Notes under the pieces: model-generated
What the model saw: the letters and a program-made list of their open reading frames with translations, nothing else
Database searches by the model: none
What the model was told of the DNA's origin: nothing
Shown: positions 27,825 to 37,884 of the stretch, one piece after another
Layout: every line of letters begins with the position of its first letter
Numbering within the stretch: position 1 is the first letter of the stretch
Program-made: the position numbers and the translations under genes
Assembly: GCA_002724575.1 (NCBI GenBank)
Contig: PBPC01000091.1
Span: 1 to 59,619 of the forward strand
Source of the DNA: Gemmatimonadota bacterium
GTDB taxonomy: Bacteria; Gemmatimonadota; Gemmatimonadetes; Longimicrobiales; Gaopeijiaceae
Length of the DNA: 59,619 nt
Reading direction: 5' to 3'

Positions 27825-27896
27825 CGTACCTTATGGATCGGGGTTCTATAATTTATAATGGACCCTGCTATCCGTTCAGTGTTGGGGGCCGAATTC

Positions 27897-29171
27897 TCAG
27901 AGAGTTCGTAGCAGCATTGCGAGCGCGGCCTGAGCTGCTCTTTCCCTTACAGCATCACGATCTCCCAAGAAGTCGACCGAACGTGTCATCTTCCCACCAT
28001 TACTTACAACGGCAAACCACACCCTTCCTACTGGTTTATCCTTTGTTCCCCCACCTGGGCCTGCAACACCTGTCACGGATAATCCCACGTCTGAATCCAG
28101 GCGTTTAGAAACCCCCAAGGCCATCTGAAGAGCGACAACCTCTGAGACTGCACCAAATCGGGACAAGTCCTGCTGACTCACATCAAGAGCAGAAATCTTA
28201 ACCGAGTCATCATATGCGATGACTCCACCAGCGAAGGAAGCAGACGCACCCGGATAGTCCGTTAAGCGCTTAGTGACCAGGCCACCAGTACAACTCTCTG
28301 CCACTGCTAACATCAAACCCCGATCTTTTAGGGTGTCTGATACTGATTCGACAATGTCGCCACCGTTGGCATGGTAGCGCCAACGTGCAATCCGAGCATC
28401 TAATTCCTGCTCAGCCTGATCAATTAAAGCCTCCGCTTTCCCCGTTGAGACTGCCCGAGCCGTTATCCTAAGATCCACACCCCTCAGATCCGGTAGATAC
28501 GCGAGTGAGACCTCTCTCATTGCACGCGCGAAAGTAGTGTTTGAGTTGATCGCATCTTCAATTATTTCTGCTAGGCGTGACTCTGGAACTCCTGTGGTGT
28601 GAAGCATCCTATGATGGACTGGTGCTATTTTATCCCCAAGCCATTCTTCCAGCAGCTTGCTTAAATCACCAAGAAAAATTCCACGCAGCTCCCGTGGTAC
28701 ACCCGGTAACATTACCACTAGTGTCGAGCCTTCTTCGAAAGCCAGCCCTGGTGCGGTTCCATTTGGGTTATCGAGCACTATTGCTCCCTCGGGCACTTCA
28801 ACTTGAGAAAGATTTGTCTCAGGAAACTCCCGGTAGCCGCGTGAATGAAACCGGGCTTTAAGATCAGAGAGAAGCCTTTCATTTCGGTGGAGTGGGCGGT
28901 CAAACAAGTCCGCTACCGCATTTCTCGTGATATCGTCTTGGGTCGGACCTAGGCCACCAGAAATAAGCACAAGATCGGTAGAGCGGGTTGCCGTCTGCAC
29001 CACCTCCTGGATACTGATTCGGTTATCTCCGACCGTGTATCCACGAGAAACTACGATGCCCCTTTCCGCCAGTGCACGGCCCAGCCAAGCAGCGTTGGTA
29101 TTGATAGTCTCACCAAATAAGAGTTCATCCCCAACACTAACAAGTACTGCGCGTGCAAGTTGACTGGTCAT
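27897..29171 (-). CDS. cinA: CinA family protein (nicotinamide-nucleotide amidase plus MoCF-like domain)
   Basis: Two-domain protein of 424 residues. The N-terminal MoCF/MogA-like domain carries VSVGDELLFGETINTNAAWL and LVLISGGLGPTQDDITR. The C-terminal amidase domain has AESCTGGLVTKRLTD and SVTGVAGPGGGTKDKPVG, with the catalytic Ser-Cys-Thr cluster. Family members deamidate nicotinamide mononucleotide and may act on ADP-ribose derivatives. It sits in a run with pgsA, a common arrangement. Confidence 0.95.
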   Translation of the reverse strand: MTSQLARAVLVSVGDELLFGETINTNAAWLGRALAERGIVVSRGYTVGDNRISIQEVVQTATRSTDLVLISGGLGPTQDDITRNAVADLFDRPLHRNERLLSDLKARFHSRGYREFPETNLSQVEVPEGAIVLDNPNGTAPGLAFEEGSTLVVMLPGVPRELRGIFLGDLSKLLEEWLGDKIAPVHHRMLHTTGVPESRLAEIIEDAINSNTTFARAMREVSLAYLPDLRGVDLRITARAVSTGKAEALIDQAEQELDARIARWRYHANGGDIVESVSDTLKDRGLMLAVAESCTGGLVTKRLTDYPGASASFAGGVIAYDDSVKISALDVSQQDLSRFGAVSEVVALQMALGVSKRLDSDVGLSVTGVAGPGGGTKDKPVGRVWFAVVSNGGKMTRSVDFLGDRDAVRERAAQAALAMLLRTL

Positions 29172-29212
29172 GTTACACGCTCCCAGAAGGTTGCGACAAA
29201 TCTAGGAGAATC

Positions 29213-29857
29213 CTAGCTCTTGGAACGCACCAAAGACCGATAGGACCACAGATACTCCATCATAGAGTAAATCGTCATTAGAATAGCTAGAGGGAGTGTG
29301 ATACCACTCCATACTAGAAAAAATCCTTCAGACCAGGCCCAACCAACTCCATCCCAGGCTTGAGCTTTTGCAAGGATACTTAGCGGATACCATAAAAGTA
29401 GTCCGCCTGCAAATAGAAACTGCAAAAGTGCCTTTCGTTTCCCTGATTTTCCAGCTGCTATGATGATTCCTTGTCTAGCCCCATAGGTCCGAAAAATCGT
29501 AATTAAGGCCTCTCGACCAAAGATGATAAACAGCACCCAACCTGAAAGTGCCCCCCAAAAAGGGATGTGTTCAGATTCAAAGCCCCTATTGGAGACGATA
29601 AAGATCGGAACGAATGTCGATACAAGCAGAATTTTGTCAGCAATAGGGTCAAGTAATTTCCCTAGGTCGGTAACGAGATCATAACGTCGAGCAATATAGC
29701 CATCCAAAGCATCAGACAGAGCTGCTAATAGAAAAATCACAAAAGCTGAAAATCTCCAACCCAAATCCTCCGATTGCGCAGCAAAGAAAACAACCGGGCA
29801 CGCTGCTATCCGCGAGAGCGTGATAACCAGGGGTAGGGTGAGGAGGTTTTTCGGCAA
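29213..29857 (-). CDS. pgsA: CDP-diacylglycerol-glycerol-3-phosphate 3-phosphatidyltransferase
   Basis: Integral-membrane enzyme making phosphatidylglycerol phosphate, the first step to phosphatidylglycerol. The CDP-alcohol phosphotransferase motif D-G-x2-A-R-x8-G-x3-D-x3-D is seen in DALDGYIARRYDL and TDLGKLLDPIADK. Several transmembrane helices are evident. I start at a TTG (29857) because it is preceded by a very strong GGGGAGG at 4-5 bases and the following sequence MPKNLLTLPLVITL is a normal family N-terminus. TTG starts are uncommon. Confidence 0.93.
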   Translation of the reverse strand: MPKNLLTLPLVITLSRIAACPVVFFAAQSEDLGWRFSAFVIFLLAALSDALDGYIARRYDLVTDLGKLLDPIADKILLVSTFVPIFIVSNRGFESEHIPFWGALSGWVLFIIFGREALITIFRTYGARQGIIIAAGKSGKRKALLQFLFAGGLLLWYPLSILAKAQAWDGVGWAWSEGFFLVWSGITLPLAILMTIYSMMEYLWSYRSLVRSKS

Positions 29858-29936
29858 GGGGCCTCCCCCTGTGCAGTGAATGACTAGAGCGGCCGGAAAT
29901 TCGGCTCCACCGCGGGATGAGGCAAGATCACTTCCC

Positions 29937-30251
29937 TCACACTGTTTCCAGCTTGGGCTGCGCGATCAATTCCGCCACCTCTTCTTCCATACGCTCCACG
30001 ATTGATACGGCTCTTTCACGGAGAAGACCGTTAGGCTCCCACGCAATGAAGTCCCTAAGTAAGTTGACCATATCCACTGACGCTGGTGCACTTGATATAT
30101 GACCTAAGGCAGCTAAGCGACGGAGCCTGCTCCCACTAAATAGATCTCTCTGCCGACGGGTAATCTGATCACGAATAACTAGTGCAGTTAACGCGCCAAA
30201 ACCCGCTGCAACAAGCACTATAATACCTGCTCTCCGAATTTTCTTGTTCAC
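29937..30251 (-). CDS. Small membrane-anchored protein of unknown function
   Basis: A 104-residue protein with one N-terminal transmembrane helix (GIIVLVAAGFGALTALVI, about 9-26), then a mostly helical soluble part (DMVNLLRDFIAWEPNGLLRER and an acidic EEEVAELI stretch). The GTG start at 30251 overlaps the recR stop (GTGA), so it is likely coexpressed with recR. I recognise no family. Confidence 0.7.
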   Translation of the reverse strand: MNKKIRRAGIIVLVAAGFGALTALVIRDQITRRQRDLFSGSRLRRLAALGHISSAPASVDMVNLLRDFIAWEPNGLLRERAVSIVERMEEEVAELIAQPKLETV

Positions 30252-30847
30252 GACTCCATCTCTATTCTCCCTGCCAGCGCCTGGGCAATCGTATTTCCAT
30301 CTATATACTCCAAATCACCACCCACCGGAATACCTCGAGCCAAACGAGTCACGCTAGGGCCTAGAGGCCGGATCTCATGTTCCAAATACACAGCAGTGGC
30401 CTCACCCTCAACACTCGCATTTGTAGCTAATATAACTTCCTTAATTTCACCGTTAGAAGACTGGATCCTTTGTAATAGGCCACCGACATTCAACTCGTCC
30501 GGCCCCACACCGTCTAGCGGTGAGAGTCTACCACCTAGGACATGGAAAAGACCCCTGTATTGGCCGGTTCGCTCAATCGAACCAACTTCATATGCTTCTT
30601 CGACTACGCAGATTGTGGAACGATCGCGTCTTGTGTCTGAGCATACTTGGCAACGATCCTCTTCCGAAAAATTCCCGCAAACATCGCAGGGGCGAATCTT
30701 TTCAGCTAGTTCAACAACCAGCTTAGATAGCCTCTGAATATCATGCTTGGACCCCTTCATAAGGTGGTGAACAAGACGTAATGCCGTTTTCGGTCCGATG
30801 CCCGGAAGTCGAGCTAGTTCGCTGCTGAGGTGATCGATAACCGACAT
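30248..30847 (-). CDS. recR: Recombination protein RecR
   Basis: RecF pathway recombination mediator, 199 residues. The N-terminal HhH region (RLPGIGPKTALRLVHHLM) is followed by a four-cysteine zinc finger (CDVCGNFSEEDRCQVC), a Toprim domain (ICVVEEAYEVGSIE), and the family GRLSPLDGVGPDELNV and NASVEGEATAVYL segments. It follows ybaB by 25 bases in the conserved dnaX-ybaB-recR arrangement. Confidence 0.97.
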   Translation of the reverse strand: MSVIDHLSSELARLPGIGPKTALRLVHHLMKGSKHDIQRLSKLVVELAEKIRPCDVCGNFSEEDRCQVCSDTRRDRSTICVVEEAYEVGSIERTGQYRGLFHVLGGRLSPLDGVGPDELNVGGLLQRIQSSNGEIKEVILATNASVEGEATAVYLEHEIRPLGPSVTRLARGIPVGGDLEYIDGNTIAQALAGRIEMES

Positions 30848-30872
30848 GGCCCAGTGCCCTTTCCAGACCAGA

Positions 30873-31199
30873 TCAGAAGAGTTTTGGTAGACCTGGAATA
30901 TTCATCGGAAAGCCTCCGGCGGCCTTCTTCATCTTGCGTTGGTATACAGACCGAGCTTTGTCTTGAGCGTCGCCCAATGCTCCCAAGACGAGATCCTCTA
31001 GCATCTCCACGTCACTCGGGTCTACACAAGTAGGATCAATTTTCACCAGTTTCACCGAACCCTTCCCATCTACTGTCACCTTTACCATCCCTCCACCTGA
31101 AGAAGAGGATATTCTTTCTTGGTCGAGAGAGTCTTGGAGACTTTTCATTTTTTCCTGCATTTGCTGACCTAGCTGCATCAGCTGCTTAAGATTATCCAT
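30873..31199 (-). CDS. ybaB: YbaB/EbfC nucleoid-associated protein
   Basis: Small 108-residue DNA-binding protein of the YbaB/EbfC family. It has an N-terminal helix rich in Leu/Met/Gln (MDNLKQLMQLGQQMQEKMKSL), a central beta segment (VKVTVDGKGSVKLVKIDPTCV), and a C-terminal helical AQDKARSVYQRKMKKAAGGF with the usual GGFPMNIPGL end. It lies between dnaX and recR, as in many bacteria. Confidence 0.94.
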   Translation of the reverse strand: MDNLKQLMQLGQQMQEKMKSLQDSLDQERISSSSGGGMVKVTVDGKGSVKLVKIDPTCVDPSDVEMLEDLVLGALGDAQDKARSVYQRKMKKAAGGFPMNIPGLPKLF

Positions 31200-31237
31200 G
31201 TGTTCTAGAAAGGATTGAGGGGCTAGCTGGCATCTCT

Positions 31238-32926
31238 TTAGTCCATCAACTCGAGATCAAGCTCTTCTACAGCTCTGCCAAGGCGGGGTTCCTGTTGCAA
31301 TAACTCTCTCAAGGTATCCTCGCGCACTGATTTTTCAGTAATACGCTCAGTATCCAAAGGCTCTGTTGTGATATCAGCGATAACTATATCTGGAGCCTGT
31401 TTAAGGTAGGCCCCAACCCCTTTACAGATCTCTAACATGACCCCGGGTTCCTTGAGTTTTCTAGCCCCAGGGCCCGGTAAGATAGTTACCTCAAGTCTAC
31501 CATCTGACAATTCTCTTACTGTTGCTGATCTCAAGAACCCGCTCAACCCAAGGGGAATATTATTTCCTGATTCCAGCCACCTCGTCCAACCTTCCTGAAC
31601 ATCATCTGAAAGGATCAACCCATCCGAGGAACTCTCAGTTGATCCATGTTGAGTATGTTTTTGTGATTCTATATCCAGCTCAGGAACATCACTCGCTGCT
31701 CCTTTATCGATCTGCTCTGACTTTCCTGAATCCCCTCCACCTTCAATAGGGTTTCCTGCACCACCTGCCGATGGAGGAACTCCCCCAAGAGCCTTGATCA
31801 ACTCCTCTAAGGCAACAGTTCTGTCCATGTAGCTCAAACGCAGCAAGAGCATTTCAATCAACACTCGAGGATTCGAACTACGTCTCAGACTGCCTTGACC
31901 CTCAAGCTCAGCGACAACACTAAGCATTCGAACGATGTCTTCCGGTTCAAAACGAACTGATTGCTCTAGAAGTTGATCCCGAAGAGTACCTGGTAGGCGG
32001 ACCTCCGTGTCAGGCGCTAAACGCAGACGAAGGAGGGTACGTAAAATATCAAGGAGACCGTGATAGAATTCGACTAGGTCATACCCCTCGTTAGCTAATT
32101 TTTCAATTAAAATAAATACTTCCGAGTGCTTACTCTCTGAAAAAATGTCCAAGAGTTCGAGGTATCGCTCCTCTTCGACGAGACCCATCACCTTCCTCAC
32201 CGATTCAGTTTCGACCTTACCCCCAGTGAGTGACATGACCTGATCTAAGAGCGAGAGAGCATCGCGCATCCCGCCATCAGCCTTACGTGCAATCAGTCGG
32301 AGTGCCTCGTCCGTAGCCTCAGAACCCTCTTGATCCACAACGGCAACTAATCGTGATAGAATATGATCTACTCCTATACGTCTGAAGTCGAAGCGCTGGC
32401 AACGTGAGAGAATAGGAGAAGCCGACTGTTCTATCTTCTGAGGTTCGGTCGTTGCAAAAATAAAAACCACACTCGCTGGAGGCTCCTCAAGTATCTTGAG
32501 CAGGGCATTCCATGCCTCTCGAGTGAGCATGTGAGCCTCATCGACGATGTATACCTTGAAGCGCCCTTCCGCAGAAGGAGCATACATCGCCCGCTCTCGG
32601 AGATCGCGTGCGTCATCTACACCGCGGTTTGATGCCGCGTCAATTTCGACAACATCGAGAGCAGTGTGACCACCCCAAATCCGCGTACAATTATCACAGG
32701 CACCACAAGGTTCACCGTCATCACTCCGTTTCGAGCAATTCAAGGCCATAGCAAGAACTCGCGCCAGCGTAGTCTTGCCCACTCCCCGAGGTCCACAGAA
32801 CAAGTACGCATGCCCTACCCGGCCACCAGATACAGCCCGACGGAGTGTTTCTGACACATGCTCCTGAGTCGTTACGTCCGCAAATGATTTCGGACGATAT
32901 TTTCTGGCTAAGGCATTGTAAGACAA
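31238..32926 (-). CDS. dnaX: DNA polymerase III subunit gamma/tau
   Basis: Clamp-loader ATPase, 562 residues. It has Walker A GPRGVGKTT, a zinc-binding cysteine cluster (CSKRSDDGEPCGACDNC), DEAHMLTREAWNALLKILEEP and the SRCQRFDFRRI sensor region. The start is a TTG at 32926, supported because the family sequence SYNALARKYRPKSF begins right there. No Shine-Dalgarno is visible, and a TATAAA-like element lies just upstream, so a near-leaderless message is possible. I find no slippery A-AAA-AAG tract, so only one product is expected. Confidence 0.95.
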   Translation of the reverse strand: MSYNALARKYRPKSFADVTTQEHVSETLRRAVSGGRVGHAYLFCGPRGVGKTTLARVLAMALNCSKRSDDGEPCGACDNCTRIWGGHTALDVVEIDAASNRGVDDARDLRERAMYAPSAEGRFKVYIVDEAHMLTREAWNALLKILEEPPASVVFIFATTEPQKIEQSASPILSRCQRFDFRRIGVDHILSRLVAVVDQEGSEATDEALRLIARKADGGMRDALSLLDQVMSLTGGKVETESVRKVMGLVEEERYLELLDIFSESKHSEVFILIEKLANEGYDLVEFYHGLLDILRTLLRLRLAPDTEVRLPGTLRDQLLEQSVRFEPEDIVRMLSVVAELEGQGSLRRSSNPRVLIEMLLLRLSYMDRTVALEELIKALGGVPPSAGGAGNPIEGGGDSGKSEQIDKGAASDVPELDIESQKHTQHGSTESSSDGLILSDDVQEGWTRWLESGNNIPLGLSGFLRSATVRELSDGRLEVTILPGPGARKLKEPGVMLEICKGVGAYLKQAPDIVIADITTEPLDTERITEKSVREDTLRELLQQEPRLGRAVEELDLELMD

Positions 32927-33145
32927 TAGTTTATACTTATGATAGAGTCGTTGTTGTTAGAGTTAGTCTGAGTTTTCCCAGTCCTTAGAGAAGAAATAAG
33001 AGTAATTCCCCTAAGGGACCCAAAATACCGACTGCTGAGCTTACCATTAGTGCCTTCCGGCACACCAACAACATTTCCGACGTTTTAACCGATAGAAGCT
33101 ATTTCAAGAGTAGTGCTATACCTCACCTCGTCAACCAAAGGAGAG

Positions 33146-34177
33146 TTACTGGAGGCTGGGTGTGAATTCCCGTCCTATCGCATGCGCGATCACCCTTACT
33201 TCATCCACTAACTTTGCGAACTGATCCGGATAAAGGGATTGTGCTCCATCTGACATCGCTCTAGGAGGATCATGATGAACTTCTACAATAAGCCCATCAG
33301 CACCGGCTGCCACCGCAGCCCTACCCATTGGGGTGACCTTGGAACGAATCCCGGTCCCGTGGCTTGGGTCTGCGATTATAGGTAAGTGGGAAAGAGATCT
33401 TACAACTGGAATCGCTGCCAAGTCGAAGAGGTTCCGCGTGTGAGTGTCAAAGCTACGTATCCCTCGTTCGCATAAAATTACGTCAGGATTCCCTTCAGCC
33501 AGAATGTACTCTGCAGCAAGAAGCAATTCGTCAATCGTGGCTGACATTCCGCGCTTCAAAAGAACGGGTTTCCCCGCCCTGCCCGCTCTACGAAGAAGTG
33601 CATAATTTTGCATGTTCCGTGCACCGATTTGAACAATGTCAGCGTATTGAGCAACCAGATCTACTCCATCCGGATCCAGGGCCTCCGTCACGACCGCAAG
33701 CCCTGTCTCTTCTCTGGCACGCGCCAGGAACTCGAGGCCCTGTAACCCAAGTCCCTGAAAAGAGTAGGGTGAACTGCGTGGTTTGAATGCACCTCCACGC
33801 AGAACTGTCGCACCAATATCTTTGACCCTGTGAGCTATGTCTAAGATCTCACGTTCATTTTCCACTGAGCACGGGCCAGCCATTAGGACCAGTTCCAAAC
33901 CACCAATCTTAGTTCCGTTCGGGAGAGATATTATGGTATCCTCATCCTGCCATTCCCTAGAAACTTGTTTATAGGGGTGGGTAACAGGAATGAGTTCGAG
34001 CACGCCTTCGAGACCCGCAAGTCTATCTGAAGAAATCCCGCCATCGTTTCCTATGATTCCTATGGCAGTGCGCTGTCCTCCTGGTATGGGCGTAGCATCG
34101 TAGCCCATATCCTTGACTACTCCCACAACCGCATGGATCTGTTCAGCAGACGCATTGTTTTTCATCACGATTAGCAT
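33146..34177 (-). CDS. aroF: 3-deoxy-7-phosphoheptulonate (DAHP) synthase, Thermotoga-type AroA-beta
   Basis: First enzyme of the shikimate pathway, condensing PEP with erythrose 4-phosphate. The N-terminal ~85-residue ferredoxin-like regulatory domain ([19 protein letters not shown]) precedes the catalytic barrel with [33 protein letters not shown] and [12 protein letters not shown]. The regulatory domain suggests feedback control by an aromatic amino acid (family knowledge). It is isolated, with gaps of about 210-220 bases on either side. Confidence 0.96.
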   Translation of the reverse strand: MLIVMKNNASAEQIHAVVGVVKDMGYDATPIPGGQRTAIGIIGNDGGISSDRLAGLEGVLELIPVTHPYKQVSREWQDEDTIISLPNGTKIGGLELVLMAGPCSVENEREILDIAHRVKDIGATVLRGGAFKPRSSPYSFQGLGLQGLEFLARAREETGLAVVTEALDPDGVDLVAQYADIVQIGARNMQNYALLRRAGRAGKPVLLKRGMSATIDELLLAAEYILAEGNPDVILCERGIRSFDTHTRNLFDLAAIPVVRSLSHLPIIADPSHGTGIRSKVTPMGRAAVAAGADGLIVEVHHDPPRAMSDGAQSLYPDQFAKLVDEVRVIAHAIGREFTPSLQ

Positions 34178-34389
34178 GGGAGTTATTCCCCTCTGTGTTC
34201 TTCAGAACTCTAGGGTGTGAGGCGCAGTTCTTAACGAAACCTTGGTCTCGGATTCTTGAACCCGAAAGGTCGGACAATAACCTCCAGGCTCAATCTGCCC
34301 ACCAGACTTGATTCTACAATTAACACCGCTGATCCAAATACACCCACAAGGTCATATAGCAGGAAGTAAACGTGTATACCCTGAATCGG

Positions 34390-37300
34390 CTATGGCTTGG
34401 AAGAAGCTTCCGCATTCTCTAGAGCATCTTCCAGCTTAACACCCACAACTGTGCTAATCCCTGGCTCTTCCATAGTTACGCCATAAATCCAGTCAGCAGC
34501 TTCGATGGTACGGGGATTGTGCGTGATCACTACGAACTGACTCTCCGCCTTAAAGTCCTCCAGTAGTTTGATAAACCGACCAATATTGTTTTCATCAAGA
34601 GGAGCGTCTACTTCATCCAAAACACAGAATGGACTCGGTTTAACAAGGTAGATTCCGAAAAGAAGTGAGAGGGCAGTCAATGCGCGCTCTCCTCCAGAAA
34701 GCAGATCTATTCGTTGTGTCCGTTTTCCCCTTGGAGATGCGTGGATTTCGATCGGCGATTCCAGTGGGTCATCTGTTACCTGAAGCCAGATGTCTGCCTC
34801 GCCACCCTCAAATAATCTCAGAAACGTTTTTCGGAAGTGTTCACGAATCTCGGTAAAAGTGGACATAAAGAGATCCGTAGCAGTTGTGTTAATCTCACGG
34901 ATTGCCGAACGGAGATCATCACGAGCTTCGAAAAGATCATCTCTCTGCTCAGCCAAAAACTGGAGGCGCTCACTCTCTTCTTCATGCTCTTCCACTGCAA
35001 GCATGTTCACCGGGCCTAATCTCTCTAGCTTTAGCACGATTTCCTTGAGTTCTGCCTCAAGTTCATCCTGATCACCTTCGATTACCTCGGCTTCCTCAAG
35101 GAGAGCATCTAGCGACCGTCCCCACTCGGTCTCCAATCGCTCTCGAATGCGACTTATGCGACCATCGAGTTCTTGATGCTCCAACTCTAATGTATGCCGA
35201 CGATCTGAAGCCGCACGTTCAGCTGTCCGTGCCTCTCGAAGGTGTTTCTCAGATATGCCGAGGGCTTCCTCTAATCCCTGAAGGATATTGTCCTTGTCCC
35301 TGACTTCACGCTCAGCAGCGCTACGTTCATCAAATAAACGCTCTGTGACAGCATCACCTTCCGATCTAATCTCGCGGGCCTCTGCCTGCTCCTTCCTCAA
35401 CTGACCTTCCTCTTCATCTAGAGCAAGAACACGGTCTTCAGCCTGGTCACGCGCTTGACCAATTGTCTCGTGACGCTCGTTTAAGCGTGCCACGTCTCCT
35501 TCTAGATGAGCAACATCTACGGCCAAAGCAGCTTCTTCAGATCGGGCGTGCTCCCATTCATTTTGAGCTAACTGAAGAATTTCTTTTGCTTCCTCACGTT
35601 GTTGGCTGAGGCCTTCCTCTTGTTCTAATAGAATACCCCGATCAGATCGTGCTTCCTGAGCTCTTTCGAGCACTCGTGCACGTGTCGAGTTAGTAGCTCC
35701 TATTTCGCGAGCAAGATCATCCTGTAGACGGTTCATCCGACCTTGCTCACCTGATCGTATTTCTCCCTCAGCTCTCATTTTGTGAAGAGCGTCCTCTGTC
35801 TCATGCATTTCTAGTCTAGAGGCAACCACCAGTTTTTCAGCATCTATAAGTTTGCGTTCTTGAGCCTCACGTGTCTTGCACGCCGATTCTTCCTCTAGCA
35901 ACTGGAGATCAAGTTCCTCCCTTATCCTCAGCAGTTCTTCCTTACGTTCTAGTATTCCTGAGCCACCGGAAGGATTACCAATTCGCACCACGCCATTAGA
36001 GGTCGTAAAGGATGTACCTTCGACCCCTTGAGGAATCTGAACGCCATTAAGAAGTGCCTTCACCCAAGGTGCTCCCGCACCACTAGTGTTGATTTGTGAG
36101 AGAAGCCCTTTGCTTTGTCCAATGCTAGATTCTGGAACCGTGTCCAATGGCAGGACTATCAGACCTCCTCCACCTTTCCAGCGTTCGTTGAACCACTGGA
36201 GAATACTGTCGACCGTAGCACCTTCATTCACGACAATAGCCCGTGCGAATGTACCCAAGTGGGACTCAAGAGAAGGGGTTATTCTAGCAGACGCCTCGAT
36301 ATAGTCTGCTAAAGTTCCTAATACGCCTGGAATCCCTGAATCGAGCACAGCTTGCACGACAGGTTCAATGCCTTCCCGGTCACGTTCAAGTAACTCTAGA
36401 GCAGACAGACGAGCCTTAAGTTCTATCACAAGATCGGTAGATATGCGTTCTACCTGACGGGCATCATCCAACTCCCTCCGAACTATCGAGACATCAGAGA
36501 TTTTCTGCTCTACACGAGCTGTAACAACCTCTAGATCCTTTAAGGCTTCTTCGAGCCTTCCCTCAAATAAATCACTTTGTGCCTGGAGTTCTGAGAATGT
36601 TTCATCTGTAGAGTCCAACTCTTTAGAAACTCGAGTCAACCTTTTCCCTAATTCATCAGCCTGGGCCTCGGAAGCTTCAACATCACCCTCTAATTGAGCT
36701 CCTCGACGCACCAGATCACGTTCTTCCGCCTCTAATTTCTCAAGATTTTGTCGAGCAACAGACATGTCATCATGAAGTGTTGCAACTCTAGTTTTCCGAT
36801 CACCTGCGAGTTTTTGAATCTCTTCAAGCTCCTCAAGTGCCCGAGTCCGCTTCCCCGTCAAGCCTCGCTCGTCACGTTCAAGCGCTTCAGCCTGAAGCCG
36901 TGCTTCAGCACGTTCCTCATCAATTTGTGCCAAACGGCGACCTGCATAAGCTGCCCGCTCATCTGCAACAGCAAGATCCCGCTCCCAACGGACTAGCTGT
37001 TCTCTGACCTTCTCAAGAGTCGTGGCTGCCTTTGTGCGTTCCTTCTCGGCCTCAATTTCCCGTAGCCGCATAGACTCGTACTCAGCCTCCGCAGTATGAA
37101 GTTGCACAACGGTATGCTCACTAGATCTGGTATCTGTATCCAACGACTCTTGTACCCCTGTTAAACGCTCTCGCAAGAGATCTAATTGACCACGGACAAC
37201 AGCAACTTCTACATCTAATCTGCGCTGCCGATACTTGAGATAACGTTCAGCTTTCCCCTTTTGCCGAGCTAAGGAACGCACTTTAGTCTGCACTTCAGAG

Positions 37301-37884
37301 ATAACATCCTCGAGCCGCTGGACATCTACTTCAGCTCTCTCAAGCCTGCGAGTTGCAGCTTTTCGGCGATCCTTATACTTACCAACACCAGCCGCTTCTT
37401 CAAACAAAGCACGCCGCTCCTCAGCACGATCCGAAAGAATCGCGTCGATCATTCGATTTTCTATGATCGAGTATGCATTTGCACCAAGTCCTGTGTCCCT
37501 GCAAAGGTCAAGGACATCGCGCAAACGACATGCAGACCTGTTAATCGAGTACTCACTACCACCATCCCTGAAGACTTCTCTCCCAACCTCTACTTCTTCA
37601 AATGGGATAGGTAGTACTCCGTCCTCATTGGCAACCGTAAGAGATACGGATCCACGATTCACTGGGCGTCGCGCAACGGTCCCTTGAAAGATTACCTCTT
37701 CCATCTTAGCGCCCCGGATCGCGGTCGGGCGCTGTTCACCCAAAACCCAACGGATCGCATCACTGATATTCGATTTGCCACATCCGTTCGGGCCTACCAC
37801 GGCAGTAATACCATCATGGAACTCAATGGCCGTTGAGTCCGCAAAGGACTTGAACCCATGAACTCGAAGTGAACGAAGCTTCAT
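34390..37884 (-). CDS. smc: Chromosome segregation ATPase SMC
   Basis: Large chromosome condensation ATPase, 1164 residues. The N-terminal head has Walker A GPNGCGKSN. Two very long coiled coils (about 165-500 and 650-1000, Glu/Arg/Leu-rich) flank a hinge (about 505-645, IPGVLGTLADYIEASARITP). The C-terminal head has the ABC signature LLSGGERALTALSLLFGIYL, Walker B FCVLDEVDAPLDENN and the H-loop VVITHNPRTI. The gene is full length and starts with ATG. Confidence 0.97.
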   Translation of the reverse strand: MKLRSLRVHGFKSFADSTAIEFHDGITAVVGPNGCGKSNISDAIRWVLGEQRPTAIRGAKMEEVIFQGTVARRPVNRGSVSLTVANEDGVLPIPFEEVEVGREVFRDGGSEYSINRSACRLRDVLDLCRDTGLGANAYSIIENRMIDAILSDRAEERRALFEEAAGVGKYKDRRKAATRRLERAEVDVQRLEDVISEVQTKVRSLARQKGKAERYLKYRQRRLDVEVAVVRGQLDLLRERLTGVQESLDTDTRSSEHTVVQLHTAEAEYESMRLREIEAEKERTKAATTLEKVREQLVRWERDLAVADERAAYAGRRLAQIDEERAEARLQAEALERDERGLTGKRTRALEELEEIQKLAGDRKTRVATLHDDMSVARQNLEKLEAEERDLVRRGAQLEGDVEASEAQADELGKRLTRVSKELDSTDETFSELQAQSDLFEGRLEEALKDLEVVTARVEQKISDVSIVRRELDDARQVERISTDLVIELKARLSALELLERDREGIEPVVQAVLDSGIPGVLGTLADYIEASARITPSLESHLGTFARAIVVNEGATVDSILQWFNERWKGGGGLIVLPLDTVPESSIGQSKGLLSQINTSGAGAPWVKALLNGVQIPQGVEGTSFTTSNGVVRIGNPSGGSGILERKEELLRIREELDLQLLEEESACKTREAQERKLIDAEKLVVASRLEMHETEDALHKMRAEGEIRSGEQGRMNRLQDDLAREIGATNSTRARVLERAQEARSDRGILLEQEEGLSQQREEAKEILQLAQNEWEHARSEEAALAVDVAHLEGDVARLNERHETIGQARDQAEDRVLALDEEEGQLRKEQAEAREIRSEGDAVTERLFDERSAAEREVRDKDNILQGLEEALGISEKHLREARTAERAASDRRHTLELEHQELDGRISRIRERLETEWGRSLDALLEEAEVIEGDQDELEAELKEIVLKLERLGPVNMLAVEEHEEESERLQFLAEQRDDLFEARDDLRSAIREINTTATDLFMSTFTEIREHFRKTFLRLFEGGEADIWLQVTDDPLESPIEIHASPRGKRTQRIDLLSGGERALTALSLLFGIYLVKPSPFCVLDEVDAPLDENNIGRFIKLLEDFKAESQFVVITHNPRTIEAADWIYGVTMEEPGISTVVGVKLEDALENAEASSKP

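Noticed and set aside
27825-27896. CIRCE or sigma32 heat-shock element before grpE
   Set aside because: No TTAGCACTC/GAGTGCTAA repeat and no CTTGAAA-CCCCAT pair; only a lone TATAAA.
31238-32926. Programmed frameshift in dnaX producing separate gamma and tau
   Set aside because: No A-AAA-AAG or similar slippery tract was found in the gene on the coding strand.
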